61,760 nt of DNA, taken from positions 1 to 61,760 of the forward strand of contig CALDVW010000019.1 of NCBI GenBank assembly GCA_937924405.1. The letters run 5' to 3'. The DNA comes from an uncultured Lysobacterales bacterium. Lineage in GTDB: Bacteria; Pseudomonadota; Gammaproteobacteria; Xanthomonadales; SZUA-36. Below, piece by piece: positions 9,025-18,494 of this stretch. Position numbers and translations under genes: made by a program. Every line of letters begins with the position of its first letter. Position 1 is the stretch's first letter. A model generated the notes under the pieces. It was not told the DNA's origin and made no database searches. It worked only from the letters and a program-made list of their open reading frames with translations.

Positions 9025-9737
9025 GATTCCGGTTTGACAGCGTGAACAAGATAATTGACCCTCACATTGCCGCCCAACATGACACTGCGGGTGAGCGGGT
9101 TGTAGTGCAGACCTGTGATGTCCCGAACCACCAGGCCTGCCTCGCGCAACCAGGCAGCCAGTTCGGAAGGCCGGATGAAGCGGTCGTAGCGGTGAGTGCC
9201 GCGTGGAAGCAATCTCGCAATATGTTCTGCCCCGACGATACCCAGTGCAAATGCAAGCGGGGTTCTGTTCAGCGTGGAAAAAAACCCGTGCCCCCCGGGT
9301 TTGAGCAGTTGTTGAATGGCAACGATGATAGACGCGGGGTCCGGCACATGTTCGAGCATTTCCATGCAGGTCACAATATCGTAGCTTTCCGGGTTTTCAG
9401 CTGCCTGCTCTTCGACGGTTTTTTCCTGATAGTCGATTTCCAGAGCCGACTCGTGCAAATGCAGCCTGGCGGTCGCCAATACCCGTGGGGCCACGTCGAT
9501 TCCGGTCACCTCACCACGCTTGCGCGCCATGGATTCAGACAGGATTCCGCCTCCGCAGCCCACATCCAGGACATTGGCACCCGCTATTTCCGCCCGGTCC
9601 GCGATGAATTTCAATCGGGCCGGGTTCAGGTCATGCAGGGGACGAAACGGGCCCTCCGGATCCCACCAACCCGCGGCAACCGAATCGAATTTCTCGCGTT
9701 CGGTATTATCGATATTCTGAACTGTATCTGTTTTCAC
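9021..9737 (-). CDS. ubiG: Ubiquinone biosynthesis O-methyltransferase
   Basis: A 238-residue SAM-dependent methyltransferase carrying the UbiG signature. WWDPEGPFRPLHDLNPARL is near residue 24, motif I VLDVGCGGGILSESMA near 56, and MEMLEHVPDP near 127. It methylates the catechol and demethyl-ubiquinol hydroxyls, the two O-methylations of ubiquinone synthesis, on the cytoplasmic membrane face. It overlaps mtaD upstream and gph downstream by four bases each, so the three genes are translationally coupled. This gene order is common in gammaproteobacteria. Confidence 0.95.
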   Translation of the reverse strand: MKTDTVQNIDNTEREKFDSVAAGWWDPEGPFRPLHDLNPARLKFIADRAEIAGANVLDVGCGGGILSESMARKRGEVTGIDVAPRVLATARLHLHESALEIDYQEKTVEEQAAENPESYDIVTCMEMLEHVPDPASIIVAIQQLLKPGGHGFFSTLNRTPLAFALGIVGAEHIARLLPRGTHRYDRFIRPSELAAWLREAGLVVRDITGLHYNPLTRSVMLGGNVRVNYLVHAVKPES

Positions 9738-11119
9738 AAGACAGATTCCTTCAAATCCCTTGCCAGTGCTTCTTCCAGGCCGGCAAGACGGGATTGCCAG
9801 CGCTGGGCCCGGCCGATGACGTCTTTCAGATCAAGCGTCGTCAATTCACCGCTGCGCAGCAATGGTCTGCCAGCAACCCATACATCGCTGACCTGCCTTC
9901 TGGATGCAGCATAAACCAATTGTGAAACCACGTGGTGAAGCGGTTGCGTTTCTGGTGCGCTGAGATCTACGGCGCACAAATCGGCCTTCTTGCCTGCTTC
10001 GATGCTACCGATTTGAGCGCCTCGGCCCAACGCGCGAGCGCCGTTGATGGTCATCATATCCAATACCTGGAATGCATTGACCGCCTCGGCATTACCCGAT
10101 ATCCCTTTTGCAAGCAGGGCTGCGGACTGGGCCTCCGCCAGCAGGTTCAGATCGTTATTACTGGCTGCGCCATCCGTACCCAGAGCCACGTTGACCCCGG
10201 CTTCCAACAATGAAGCCAGTGGGCAGATTCCACTGGCCAGTTTGAGATTGGATTGCGGGCAGTGAATGACATGTGCGCCCACGGCTGCCATTTTCTCGAT
10301 GTCATCGGCGGAAATCTGGGCCATATGGACAGCCTGAAGCCGTGAATCGAGCAATCCAGCCTGCTCCAGCCGGCTCAGTGGGTGCAACTCGTGCTGCTGC
10401 TGCGATTGCTTGATCTCCCACTCGGTTTCCAATAAATGCATATGGACGGGAAAATTCAGGTCTTCTGACAACCTGGAAATTCTGCACAGAGTCTCGTCCG
10501 AGACGGTATAGGGAGCATGCGGAGAAAGGGTAAAACTGATCAGCGGCTCTGATTTGAGTTGTTCCTGTAGACGCAAACCCTTGTCAATATAACTGTCTAC
10601 ATCGGTCGCCCATGCCGACTCGATTTCGATGACAGTGATTCCGATGCTGGCCCGCATTCCAATTTCCAGGCAGGCTTCAATGGTTGCATCGGGGAAAAAA
10701 TACATGTCGTTGAAACAGGTAGTGCCGGAACGGATCATTTCCGCCACGGCCAGTCGAGTGCCATCAGCGACGAATTCCGGACCCACGAATTCGCGCTCGG
10801 CGGGCCAGATATGATCCCTGAGCCAGACGTGCAATTCCATGTCGTCGGCGTAGCCACGGAGCAAACTCATTGGAGAGTGGGTATGTGCGTTGATCAACCC
10901 GGGTATCAGCACGTGGTCCGGCAGTTCGGTCACGCTGGCATCCGGCCAGTTTTGTATCGCTTCGGCGTGCGGTAACACGGCCACAATCTCATCATCGCTC
11001 AAAGCGACGGAGTAATCTTCATGAATGACACGCTGCGGTCTGACCGGAACCATGTACCTGGCGTGGATCAGTGAAGTGATTTCCCTCCGACGCTCGGGCA
11101 TGGCGTCTTTTACCTTCAT
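9734..11119 (-). CDS. mtaD: 5-methylthioadenosine/S-adenosylhomocysteine deaminase (TRZ/ATZ-family amidohydrolase)
   Basis: This 461-residue metal-dependent amidohydrolase has the expected motifs: LIPGLINAHTHSPMSLLRG (HxH metal ligands) near residue 72, HMHLLET near 232, a histidine in VIHCPQSNLKLASG near 304, and LGTDGAASNNDLNL with the metal aspartate near 330. The family deaminates S-adenosylhomocysteine, methylthioadenosine or adenosine. This fits the methyltransferase neighbour ubiG, since removal of S-adenosylhomocysteine relieves product inhibition; that link is inferred. It starts 11 bases after efp and overlaps ubiG by four bases, forming one operon-like run. Confidence 0.88.
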   Translation of the reverse strand: MKVKDAMPERRREITSLIHARYMVPVRPQRVIHEDYSVALSDDEIVAVLPHAEAIQNWPDASVTELPDHVLIPGLINAHTHSPMSLLRGYADDMELHVWLRDHIWPAEREFVGPEFVADGTRLAVAEMIRSGTTCFNDMYFFPDATIEACLEIGMRASIGITVIEIESAWATDVDSYIDKGLRLQEQLKSEPLISFTLSPHAPYTVSDETLCRISRLSEDLNFPVHMHLLETEWEIKQSQQQHELHPLSRLEQAGLLDSRLQAVHMAQISADDIEKMAAVGAHVIHCPQSNLKLASGICPLASLLEAGVNVALGTDGAASNNDLNLLAEAQSAALLAKGISGNAEAVNAFQVLDMMTINGARALGRGAQIGSIEAGKKADLCAVDLSAPETQPLHHVVSQLVYAASRRQVSDVWVAGRPLLRSGELTTLDLKDVIGRAQRWQSRLAGLEEALARDLKESVL

Positions 11120-11130
11120 CGCAGTGAAGC

Positions 11131-11700
11131 CTAGTCCTTCACTCTTGAAACATATTCACCGGTACGGGTATCTACACGGATCACTTCTTCATTGTTCACG
11201 AACAGGGGAACCCGCACGACCGCGCCAGTCTCCAGCGTGGCGGGTTTACCGCCACCGCCGGAAGTATCGCCCCTGAGGCCAGGGTCGGTATCTACGATTT
11301 TCAATTCAGTAAAATTGGGAGGTGTAACACTCAGGGGTTCGCCATTGTACAAAGTCATCTGGCAAACATCTTCTTCTTTCAGCCACTTGGCACCGTCGCC
11401 CATGGCGTCCTTGGAACAGGCATGTTGCTCATAGGTGCCGGGGTCCATGAAGTGCCAGAATTCGCCGTCGTTGTAAAGGTACTGCATATCCATTTCGAAC
11501 ACGTCCGCCGCTTCGACCGAATCGCCGGATTTGAATGTACGCTCAATGACCCGGCCGGTTTTGAGGTTCCTGACACGAACACGGTTGAATGCCTGGCCTT
11601 TGCCGGGCTTCACGAACTCATTCTCGACAATGTTGTAAGGGTCTCCGTCGATGATAATCTTCAGGCCACCCCTGAATTCATTGGTACTGTAACTTGCCAT
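11131..11700 (-). CDS. efp: Translation elongation factor P
   Basis: A 189-residue EF-P with all three beta-barrel domains. The lysine at the tip of domain I is K34 in [10 protein letters not shown], the residue that EpmA/EpmB-type enzymes beta-lysylate; no epm genes are in the window. The C-terminal [13 protein letters not shown] signature is intact. EF-P rescues ribosomes stalled at polyproline stretches. The frame stays open for another 91 codons upstream, but those residues lack EF-P similarity, and [14 protein letters not shown] is the normal N-terminus. I therefore start at ATG 11700. It leads the efp-mtaD-ubiG-gph run and diverges from the FimX-like gene. Confidence 0.96.
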   Translation of the reverse strand: MASYSTNEFRGGLKIIIDGDPYNIVENEFVKPGKGQAFNRVRVRNLKTGRVIERTFKSGDSVEAADVFEMDMQYLYNDGEFWHFMDPGTYEQHACSKDAMGDGAKWLKEEDVCQMTLYNGEPLSVTPPNFTELKIVDTDPGLRGDTSGGGGKPATLETGAVVRVPLFVNNEEVIRVDTRTGEYVSRVKD

Positions 11701-12062
11701 CAAGGCCTCCGGAATCGGCTGGAAATCTGACGTTGCGCCAAGACCGCAATGATAACGCGAACGTGACCAGGACACCATGCGAGGCGTCTTGCTTCCCCTG
11801 GCAAGGCTTCCGCTCCCGGTCGCACGTTCTCCTTCCTGTCGAGCTGCCAACTTCACCTGTGCCCAACGACATGGAATGGCCGCCTGAAGCTTTAGAGAGC
11901 GGGGCACTATAAATTGATGGCAAACTGAGCCATAATCACAGCTGGGCAGCTGATTGAATTTTCTTGGAATCAAGTTTCAGTAATTACTGTAAATAATTGA
12001 TTCAAGATAGATAAATGTGCTAATAATGGTACGTCAGTGAGGGGCATGGAGGCCTACTACCT
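11701..12062. other. 362-bp divergent intergenic region, efp / FimX-like gene
   Basis: No gene is supported here; the minus frame open through it is an upstream extension of efp without family similarity. The half near the plus-strand gene (about 11950-12030) is AT-rich and holds a candidate promoter, described separately. For efp, the minus strand carries TATAGT around 11902-11907 as a possible -10 box without a convincing -35. No riboswitch, repeat or tRNA was seen. Confidence 0.5.
11997..12026 (+). promoter_or_regulatory. Candidate sigma-70 promoter for the FimX-like gene
   Basis: TTGATT (11997-12002) and TAATAA (12021-12026) are separated by 18 bases, and the -10 is preceded by TGC in the extended -10 position. 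The site lies 37 bases before the ATG in an AT-rich stretch. Assigned by eye only. Confidence 0.4.
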
Positions 12063-14087
12063 ATGCATAGCGCAAATATTCTAGTAACAGACCGATCCCC
12101 TGAGTCTGCTGAGCACATTAATTCACTGCTTCGCAATTCCGGAATTAAAGTTCATGTGATACATGTGCAGACCAGCTCTGAGATCAAGCGTGCGCTCGAC
12201 CATGATTCGCCGGTTCTGATCCTCTATGTAAATCCGGATGAGGCTGATGCTCCACTCGAAGAAATAAACCAACTGGCCTCCGCTTTTAGCGTACCCGTCG
12301 CCCTCTTCGCTGACCTTGAAAACCCGGAGGAACTGGCAAAAGCGCTCGCCAGAACGCCCTGCTTCGTCATCAATTCAGCGGAAGAAGACCTGCTTACCGA
12401 CTCGGTCAGCCGATTGATCAAGAACAGCGAAATCAACTTGAACCACGAGCGTCAGCAGCAGTATCTGGAGGAACTGGAGCACCGCTACAACCTGTTGCTT
12501 GACAGTTCGCGCGATGCCATCGCCTATGTGCACGAAGGCCTTCACGTATATACCAACAGGGCTTATCTCGAAGCTCTTGGCATGAAAGACGACTCCGAAG
12601 TAGCCGGACTCTCTCTGCTCGAGATGCTCGATGCCGGAGAGACCAATCTGAAAACTTTTTTCAAAGGTCTTTCAAAGGGGCAATTTCCAACCGAAGCCCT
12701 GGAGGTCAAGGTTGCAAGACCCGACGACACCCGGTTCGAGGCCAAACTGGTATTTTCACCCGCGCGATTTGATGGCGAAGACTGTATCCAGATGATGATG
12801 CAGCGCAATGATTCAGCCAATGAGTTGGCGGCTGAACTGGAACGGCTTCGCAAGACCGATCCATTGACGCGACTTCATAACCGCAAAGCCTTTTCAGAAA
12901 TTCTGGATGAGTGTATCGCCACCGGCCCTGCCAGGGACGCAGCGGCGGTACTTTATATCGAATCAGACGGTATCGATGGCTTGCAGGATGAACTCACTGA
13001 CGAAACCATGGATGAGTTCCTGGTTGACCTCGCAGGAATTATCCAACAGGCTATCGAGGAAGGTGATACTGCCGCACGGGTCAGCGACCATAGCTTCGCG
13101 GTTCTGGTTCACCGGAACAGCAATGCTCAACTGGAACAGGCAGGCGAGGACATTCTCGCTGCCTATCGCGGGCATATTGTTGAAATCGGAGAGCGTGCGC
13201 TGTCCGCATCATGCAGCATTGGCATGTCCACAGTTGGACGGTTGGCGATGAACTCGCCTGAAATACTCGCCCGCGCCAGAAAAGCCCAGGCCGAAGCCGC
13301 TGTAAGTGGTGACAGCCTGGTCATTTATCGTCCTCAGTTGACGGCAGTAGAATCACTGGACGGCGAACAGGAATGGCTGGAACGGATCAAGTTTGCACTG
13401 GGCAACCAGGATTTCTACAGCGTTCAGCAGTCCATTGTCGACCTCGACGGAGAAGGTGAGCAGATGATGGAAAACATCACCTTCATGCGTGGCGAAAACG
13501 GTGACCACCCGCCGCTTGATTACCAGGCCGTTGCTGACCGCATGGATCTTGCGGGAACCATAGACAGAAACATCATCCCCGGTTTGCTGAAGACCTTTGT
13601 CGATAGTGAAGAGAGGCAAATCATCAGTGTGAGCAATAACTCGATCATCGATTATTCATTCCCGGGTTGGTTTGCTGACCAGATGAAAGCGTCCTGCACA
13701 GAAGGAGATCGGGTTATTCTGCAAATTGCGGCAAACGCCGCACAAACCAATCTGCGGCCGGCCCAAAGGTTGATGAAAGAATTGAAACCACTTGGCTGCC
13801 ATCTGGCCATTAGCCTGTTCGATGCCGAAAGACGTTCCCTGCAGTTGCTCGAACACCTGGATATTTCCTACGTGAAAATTCATCCGTCACTGACCAATGA
13901 CCTGACCGCGAACACCAAGAACCAGGAATCTGTCAGCAAGATCGTAGAAGCTGCCGAGGCCCACGACGTATTGGTTATCGCGGATGAAATCGAAGATACT
14001 TCCAGTCTCGCCGTTCTCTGGCAATCCGGCGTCAAGCTGATTGCCGGTGCGTTTCTCAGGGAATCATCGCAGGTGTTGGCCAACTAA
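12063..14087 (+). CDS. FimX-like protein: REC-like, PAS, degenerate GGDEF and degenerate EAL domains
   Basis: The 674 residues divide into a receiver-like domain (about 1-125), a linking helix, a PAS domain (about 145-255), a GGDEF-like domain (about 270-425) and an EAL-like domain (about 430-674). The GGDEF domain keeps TRLHNRKAF, but the catalytic loop reads VSDHSFAVL instead of GG(D/E)EF. In the EAL domain the EAL triplet region reads MENITFMRG, the DDFG loop reads LFDAERRS and the final QGY motif reads IAGAFLRES. Both catalytic activities should be absent, making it a candidate c-di-GMP or protein-interaction effector like Pseudomonas FimX in type IV pilus control. No pilus genes are in the window. 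The receiver-like domain lacks an obvious phosphorylation aspartate set. Confidence 0.78.
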   Translation: MHSANILVTDRSPESAEHINSLLRNSGIKVHVIHVQTSSEIKRALDHDSPVLILYVNPDEADAPLEEINQLASAFSVPVALFADLENPEELAKALARTPCFVINSAEEDLLTDSVSRLIKNSEINLNHERQQQYLEELEHRYNLLLDSSRDAIAYVHEGLHVYTNRAYLEALGMKDDSEVAGLSLLEMLDAGETNLKTFFKGLSKGQFPTEALEVKVARPDDTRFEAKLVFSPARFDGEDCIQMMMQRNDSANELAAELERLRKTDPLTRLHNRKAFSEILDECIATGPARDAAAVLYIESDGIDGLQDELTDETMDEFLVDLAGIIQQAIEEGDTAARVSDHSFAVLVHRNSNAQLEQAGEDILAAYRGHIVEIGERALSASCSIGMSTVGRLAMNSPEILARARKAQAEAAVSGDSLVIYRPQLTAVESLDGEQEWLERIKFALGNQDFYSVQQSIVDLDGEGEQMMENITFMRGENGDHPPLDYQAVADRMDLAGTIDRNIIPGLLKTFVDSEERQIISVSNNSIIDYSFPGWFADQMKASCTEGDRVILQIAANAAQTNLRPAQRLMKELKPLGCHLAISLFDAERRSLQLLEHLDISYVKIHPSLTNDLTANTKNQESVSKIVEAAEAHDVLVIADEIEDTSSLAVLWQSGVKLIAGAFLRESSQVLAN

Positions 14088-14108
14088 CGAGGCAATAAAG
14101 CCCGCCAC

Positions 14109-14999
14109 ATGCTTCGAACCGGCACCTGCTCCCCATACGTAGGCCGTTTTGCGCCCTCACCCACCGGAGAACTTCATTTCGGTTCACTGATCTCTGCCGT
14201 GGCCAGCTATCTTCAGGCGAAATCCGCTGACGGCGAATGGCTGATCCGGATCGAAGATATTGATCCACCAAGGGAAGTGCCGGGCAGTGCCCGCAGAATA
14301 CTGCGAGACCTGCGCCTTTTTGGAATGCAATCCGAGCGCCCGCTTGTTTACCAAAGTGAGCGAACAGCGGCCTACCATCAGGCCCGCGACCGGCTTATTG
14401 AAAGTGGAAAAGCGTTCTGGTGCGGCTGCAGTCGTGCAGACCTGGCTGGATCCGGCAGATATCCGGGAACCTGCAGAAACGGCATACCAAAGGGGAAACT
14501 CCCTCGCTCCATAAGGATCAGGGTAGACGACAGAATCGTGAGTTTTTCTGACCGCTTACAGGGGAAGTTGGAAGAAAACCTGCAACAGACGGTTGGTGAT
14601 TTTGTGATCCAGCGCGCTGATGGTTTGCCGGCCTATCAATTGGCCGTCGTGGTGGATGATGCATACCAGGGCGTAACAGAAGTCGTGCGGGGGATGGATC
14701 TGCTCGAATCTACCGCACGCCAGATTCATCTGCAGCGCTGCCTGGGTTTACCGACGCCCGTTTATGCCCACCACCCGATAGCCCTTGGCGACGATGGACG
14801 TAAACTGAGCAAGCGATACGGTTCCGATCCCATCACTGCTCTGCCGCATGCCAGTGCGCTGGAAATGGTGCTCCGTTTCCTGGGCCAATCCTGCCCTTCA
14901 GGCCTGAGCCAGGGAGATCTGTGGCTTTGGGCAGTGGAAAACTGGAAGCTATCCAATATTCCACCCGCTTCACGGTATAATGCGTCAACACCCCAGTGA
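14109..14999 (+). CDS. gluQ: Glutamyl-Q tRNA(Asp) synthetase
   Basis: A 296-residue truncated class I glutamyl-tRNA synthetase paralogue. [19 protein letters not shown] contains the HIGH-equivalent HFGS near residue 24, a zinc-binding CGCSR...YPGTCRNG region is near residues 103-124, and KLSKRYG is the KMSKS equivalent near residue 238. The anticodon-binding domain is missing, as expected for GluQ-RS. It attaches glutamate to queuosine in tRNA(Asp). Its stop overlaps the region just before accA. In E. coli this gene lies beside dksA, so its position before accA is different here. Identification is firm. Confidence 0.93.
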   Translation: MLRTGTCSPYVGRFAPSPTGELHFGSLISAVASYLQAKSADGEWLIRIEDIDPPREVPGSARRILRDLRLFGMQSERPLVYQSERTAAYHQARDRLIESGKAFWCGCSRADLAGSGRYPGTCRNGIPKGKLPRSIRIRVDDRIVSFSDRLQGKLEENLQQTVGDFVIQRADGLPAYQLAVVVDDAYQGVTEVVRGMDLLESTARQIHLQRCLGLPTPVYAHHPIALGDDGRKLSKRYGSDPITALPHASALEMVLRFLGQSCPSGLSQGDLWLWAVENWKLSNIPPASRYNASTPQ

Positions 15000-15007
15000 G
15001 TAATGAA

Positions 15008-15964
15008 ATGAACTCCAACTACCTCGATTTCGAGCAGCCGATTGCCGAGTTGCAGGCCAAGATTGACGAGCTCAAGAATGTAGGTTCAGACAATGCCATC
15101 AATCTGGACGAGGAAATCCAGCGTCTGCAGGCCAAGATGCGCCAGAAGATCAAGGGCATATTCAAGGATCTCACGCCGTGGCAGATTTCCCAGCTCAGCC
15201 GCCACCCGCAAAGGCCATACACACTCGATTACGTAGAAAAGATCTTTGATGAGTTTCACGAATTGCACGGCGATCGTTCCTTTGCGGACGATCACGCCAT
15301 TGTGGGTGGTCTGGCGCTGTTTCGTGGCCGTTCGCTGATGTTTATCGGCCAGCAAAAAGGCCGCGACACCAAAGCCAAAGTATTCCGGAATTTCGGAATG
15401 CCGCGTCCCGAGGGTTACCGCAAGGCTCTGCGCCTGATGAACATGGCTGCACGATTCCGCCTGCCACTGATTACTTTTATCGATACCCCGGGAGCCTACC
15501 CGGGAGTCGGCGCCGAAGAGAGAGGCCAATCGGAAGCCATCGCCCGCAACCTGGAAACCATGTCACGACTTCCCATACCTGTAATTTGTACGATCATCGG
15601 AGAAGGCGGTTCGGGCGGCGCACTGGCAATTGGTGTCGGCGATCGTGTCAACATCCTGGAATACAGCACCTACTCCGTTATATCCCCCGAGGGCTGCGCC
15701 TCCATCTTGTGGAAGGATGCCGCCAATGCGGAAGAAGCAGCCACTGCGCTTGGAATTACTTCCAGTCGACTGAAGCAGCTTGGCCTGGTGGACGAAGTCA
15801 TCCCGGAACCCCTGGGCGGCGCTCACAAGGAGCCGGATGAAGTTGCCCGCCGGATTGCCGACTGCCTGGAAAATCAACTGAAGGCGCTTGATGCGAAGAC
15901 CACGGACCAGTTGCTCGAAGAGCGCTATCAACGGCTGATGGATTACGGGGAATACCAGGACTGA
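15008..15964 (+). CDS. accA: Acetyl-CoA carboxylase, carboxyltransferase alpha subunit
   Basis: A 318-residue AccA, matching the E. coli length. The N-terminus [16 protein letters not shown] aligns directly with that of E. coli, which is why I use ATG 15008 rather than the GTG at 14996 overlapping the gluQ stop. Family stretches include [10 protein letters not shown] near residue 65, [39 protein letters not shown] and the oxyanion-hole glycines [15 protein letters not shown]. With AccD it transfers CO2 from biotin to acetyl-CoA, the first step of fatty acid synthesis. tilS follows 15 bases later, an arrangement resembling the accA region of E. coli. Confidence 0.97.
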   Translation: MNSNYLDFEQPIAELQAKIDELKNVGSDNAINLDEEIQRLQAKMRQKIKGIFKDLTPWQISQLSRHPQRPYTLDYVEKIFDEFHELHGDRSFADDHAIVGGLALFRGRSLMFIGQQKGRDTKAKVFRNFGMPRPEGYRKALRLMNMAARFRLPLITFIDTPGAYPGVGAEERGQSEAIARNLETMSRLPIPVICTIIGEGGSGGALAIGVGDRVNILEYSTYSVISPEGCASILWKDAANAEEAATALGITSSRLKQLGLVDEVIPEPLGGAHKEPDEVARRIADCLENQLKALDAKTTDQLLEERYQRLMDYGEYQD

Positions 15965-15979
15965 TTAGCCGGCATCAGA

Positions 15980-17353
15980 GTGAACTCTTCAGAATCACAC
16001 TTCAGCGTCAAGCTGCTGCTCGATAAGCTGACCCGCCTTCCATCCCCCTCCAAATACTGGGTTGGATTCAGCGGCGGCGCAGATTCGACCGCTCTGTTAC
16101 AAGCCATGTATGAATGCCGTGATCATCTTGAAGCACCAGTCCACGCAATTCACTTCCATCATGGTTTGCAGGAAGCCGCCAGTGCCTGGCAGGAGCACTG
16201 CGAATCATTCTGCATGGCCAGGGATATTCCCATTCAGTCTGAAAAACTTGAGATCAACCCGGAAGGCAGGGGCAGCCTGGAAGAAGAGTCCAGAAACTGC
16301 CGCTATCGGGCCGTGGCAAGCATCCTGGGCGATCAGGAAATGTATCTGACGGCTCATCATGCCGAAGACCAGGCGGAAACCCTCTTCATCAACCTGATGC
16401 GCGGAAGCGGCATTGAAGGACTGGCCGGAATACCGGAGTTGCGAAATCTTGAGAACGGCTGGGTCGCCAGGCCGCTGCTCGACTGCAACCGGGCCGACCT
16501 GGTTGCATTCCTGGAAGAAAGAGCACTCGAATGGCTGACCGATCCCTCGAACGAAGATACCGTATTTGACCGTAATTACCTTCGTCAGGAGTTGTTTCCG
16601 ATGCTCGAGAAAAGGTGGCCGGGACTCGTACGCAGGCTAACCCGGACCGCCCGGAATGCCCGGATATCAGCTTCCGCCATGGCCATATTCATCGAAAACC
16701 AGTCGGGCGACCTGATCCGTGACAAGCTTAAAATGCCACTGCAGAAATTGTTGGAACTCGACCCGGAAATGCAGACCCTGATCTTCCGCCAATGGTTGCG
16801 GAAACACGAAGTTCCCGTCTTGCCTGAATCCCGTTTACGGGAATTTCTCGCACAACTGGACAGCACACAGATTACCAGCCAGGCAGAGGTACAGTGGGAA
16901 GACTGGATAATCAAACGCTATCAGCAAGACCTCTGGTTGCATCGCCGCAAACCGTTCACAGTCTGCCCCGAAACGGAGTGGGAAAATGGTATGGAACTGG
17001 ATATCGGTCCCGATGCCGGCTTTTTACGCCTGATCGGAGAACCTGCCCCTATTCCGGACTCCTGGCTGGTCAGGGCGCGATACCCTGGTGATCGTATCAG
17101 GCTTTTACCAAACGGTCCCAGTCACAAAATCAAGCAGTTTTTCCAAACCGCATTCATCCCCCCCTGGATGAGATCGGGCATTCCGTTGCTGGAGTGGGAT
17201 GGCGAAGTTGCAGCCCTGGGCGACTGGGTTTTAAGCCACAAGTTTCAGGCCTGGTTATTTGAAAACGACCTGGAATACCAATGGCAACCCTCCGACTCCG
17301 TGCTAGCCCGATTACGTTCTGACTGTCAGAGATTGAATGAATACTATGAATGA
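15980..17353 (+). CDS. tilS: tRNA(Ile)-lysidine synthetase
   Basis: This 457-residue enzyme has the PP-loop SGGADS at residues 31-36, HHAEDQAETLFINLMRGSGIEGLAGI near residue 127, and a C-terminal domain with RARYPGDRIRLLPNGPSHKIKQFFQ. TilS modifies the wobble cytidine of tRNA(Ile2) to lysidine, changing both codon and amino-acid identity, and is essential in most bacteria. The start is GTG 15980; no ATG gives a complete N-terminus. The gene follows accA by 15 bases, and its end overlaps xseB by 17 bases, which suggests co-transcription from accA through dxs. Confidence 0.95.
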   Translation: MNSSESHFSVKLLLDKLTRLPSPSKYWVGFSGGADSTALLQAMYECRDHLEAPVHAIHFHHGLQEAASAWQEHCESFCMARDIPIQSEKLEINPEGRGSLEEESRNCRYRAVASILGDQEMYLTAHHAEDQAETLFINLMRGSGIEGLAGIPELRNLENGWVARPLLDCNRADLVAFLEERALEWLTDPSNEDTVFDRNYLRQELFPMLEKRWPGLVRRLTRTARNARISASAMAIFIENQSGDLIRDKLKMPLQKLLELDPEMQTLIFRQWLRKHEVPVLPESRLREFLAQLDSTQITSQAEVQWEDWIIKRYQQDLWLHRRKPFTVCPETEWENGMELDIGPDAGFLRLIGEPAPIPDSWLVRARYPGDRIRLLPNGPSHKIKQFFQTAFIPPWMRSGIPLLEWDGEVAALGDWVLSHKFQAWLFENDLEYQWQPSDSVLARLRSDCQRLNEYYE

Positions 17354-17585
17354 TAAAACCGACCAACTTCCCGACTTTGAAAAAGCCCTCGAAGAACTCG
17401 AATCGCTGGTGGAGCAATTGGAATCCGGTGATTTGAACCTCGACCAGTCACTCAGTCAGTTCAAGCGTGGAGTTGAACTGACGCGCCATTGCCAGACAGT
17501 GCTGGACCAGGCCCAGCAGACGGTTCAAAAGCTGATCGATCCCGAGGAAGAATCATCGGCCATTCCCTTTGACAGCGGTGACTGA
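17337..17585 (+). CDS. xseB: Exodeoxyribonuclease VII small subunit
   Basis: An 82-residue acidic helical protein with the XseB pattern. FEKALEELESLVEQLESGDLNLDQSL is followed by FKRGVELTRHCQTVLDQAQQTVQKL, which are the two helices that bind XseA. XseA itself is not in the window. Starts at 17337 or 17346 are both possible; both overlap the end of tilS. It precedes ispA and dxs exactly as in E. coli. The C-terminal tail is short and acidic, normal for the family. Confidence 0.94.
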   Translation: MNTMNDKTDQLPDFEKALEELESLVEQLESGDLNLDQSLSQFKRGVELTRHCQTVLDQAQQTVQKLIDPEEESSAIPFDSGD

Positions 17586-18462
17586 CCGCGCAACAGAAAT
17601 TGCGGGCTGGCGAGAGCGTTTCGAGAGTGTTCTGAGCCGGCATCTGCCGGTGGAAAGCGAAGAGCCCTGTATGCTGCACAGGGCCATGCGCTATTCGGCC
17701 CTTTCCGGCGGTAAACGATTTCGGCCGGTGCTGATCTATGCAACCGGGAAAGCCCTGGGTCTCTCATTGCGGCAACTGGATCCCGTTGCCACGGCCATTG
17801 AACTGATTCATGCGTACTCGCTGATTCATGACGACCTTCCAGCCATGGATGACGACGATTTGCGGAGAGGCAGGCCCACTTGCCACAGGAAGTTCGATGA
17901 GGCAACTGCGATCCTGGCGGGCGATGCATTGCAGGCCCTGGCGTTCGAAGTTTTGTCGAGTGAGCTTCCCGCCGGGTCAGCTTCCAGTCTGCAGGTGGTT
18001 AATGAAATCTCGAACGCCTGTGGCTCGACGGGCATGGCGGGAGGCCAGGCGCTGGACCTGGCGGCTGTGGGAAAAACCATCAGCGAAAAATCCCTGGTGA
18101 CGATGCACCGCCTCAAAACAGGCGCCCTGATCCGGGCGTCCGCCACTTCACCCTGCATACTGGCGGAAGCAGGTGAGGAAACCATAAAACACCTGGCTAT
18201 TTATGGAGAATGTGTAGGCCTGGCTTTCCAGATTCATGACGATATCCTGGACGTGACGGGAAACAGTGAACTAACCGGAAAGAGCACCCAGGCGGACATT
18301 GCGTTGAACAAACCCACTTTTCCCTCGATCCTCGGCATGGAGGATTCCCGCAAAAGAGCCCGTGAATTGCGCGATGAAGCCGTTTTCCACCTGCAGAGTG
18401 TTGATGGAGATACAATAAGCCTATCCTGGTTGGCCGATTACGTTATCAGTCGTGATCGATAG
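17578..18462 (+). CDS. ispA: Farnesyl diphosphate synthase (short-chain polyprenyl synthetase)
   Basis: About 294 residues with both aspartate-rich motifs: DDLPAMDDDDLRRGRPTCHRKF (first, near residue 85) and FQIHDDILDVTG (second, near 220). GGKRFRPVL near residue 46 and the lysine/threonine stretch LKTGALI are intact. It condenses isopentenyl and dimethylallyl diphosphates to farnesyl diphosphate, feeding ubiquinone, undecaprenyl and heme a side chains, the last relevant to ctaB in this window. There is no ATG near the N-terminus; GTG 17578 overlaps the xseB stop, and TTG 17569 is an alternative adding three residues. Confidence 0.95.
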   Translation: MTDRATEIAGWRERFESVLSRHLPVESEEPCMLHRAMRYSALSGGKRFRPVLIYATGKALGLSLRQLDPVATAIELIHAYSLIHDDLPAMDDDDLRRGRPTCHRKFDEATAILAGDALQALAFEVLSSELPAGSASSLQVVNEISNACGSTGMAGGQALDLAAVGKTISEKSLVTMHRLKTGALIRASATSPCILAEAGEETIKHLAIYGECVGLAFQIHDDILDVTGNSELTGKSTQADIALNKPTFPSILGMEDSRKRARELRDEAVFHLQSVDGDTISLSWLADYVISRDR

Positions 18463-18494
18463 CTTCCCGGACTGAGCAAAGTTAAAATAGCAGA

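Noticed and set aside
11701-11973. 91-residue N-terminal extension of elongation factor P
   Set aside because: EF-P is complete from ATG 11700; the upstream residues lack any similarity and there is a normal start there.
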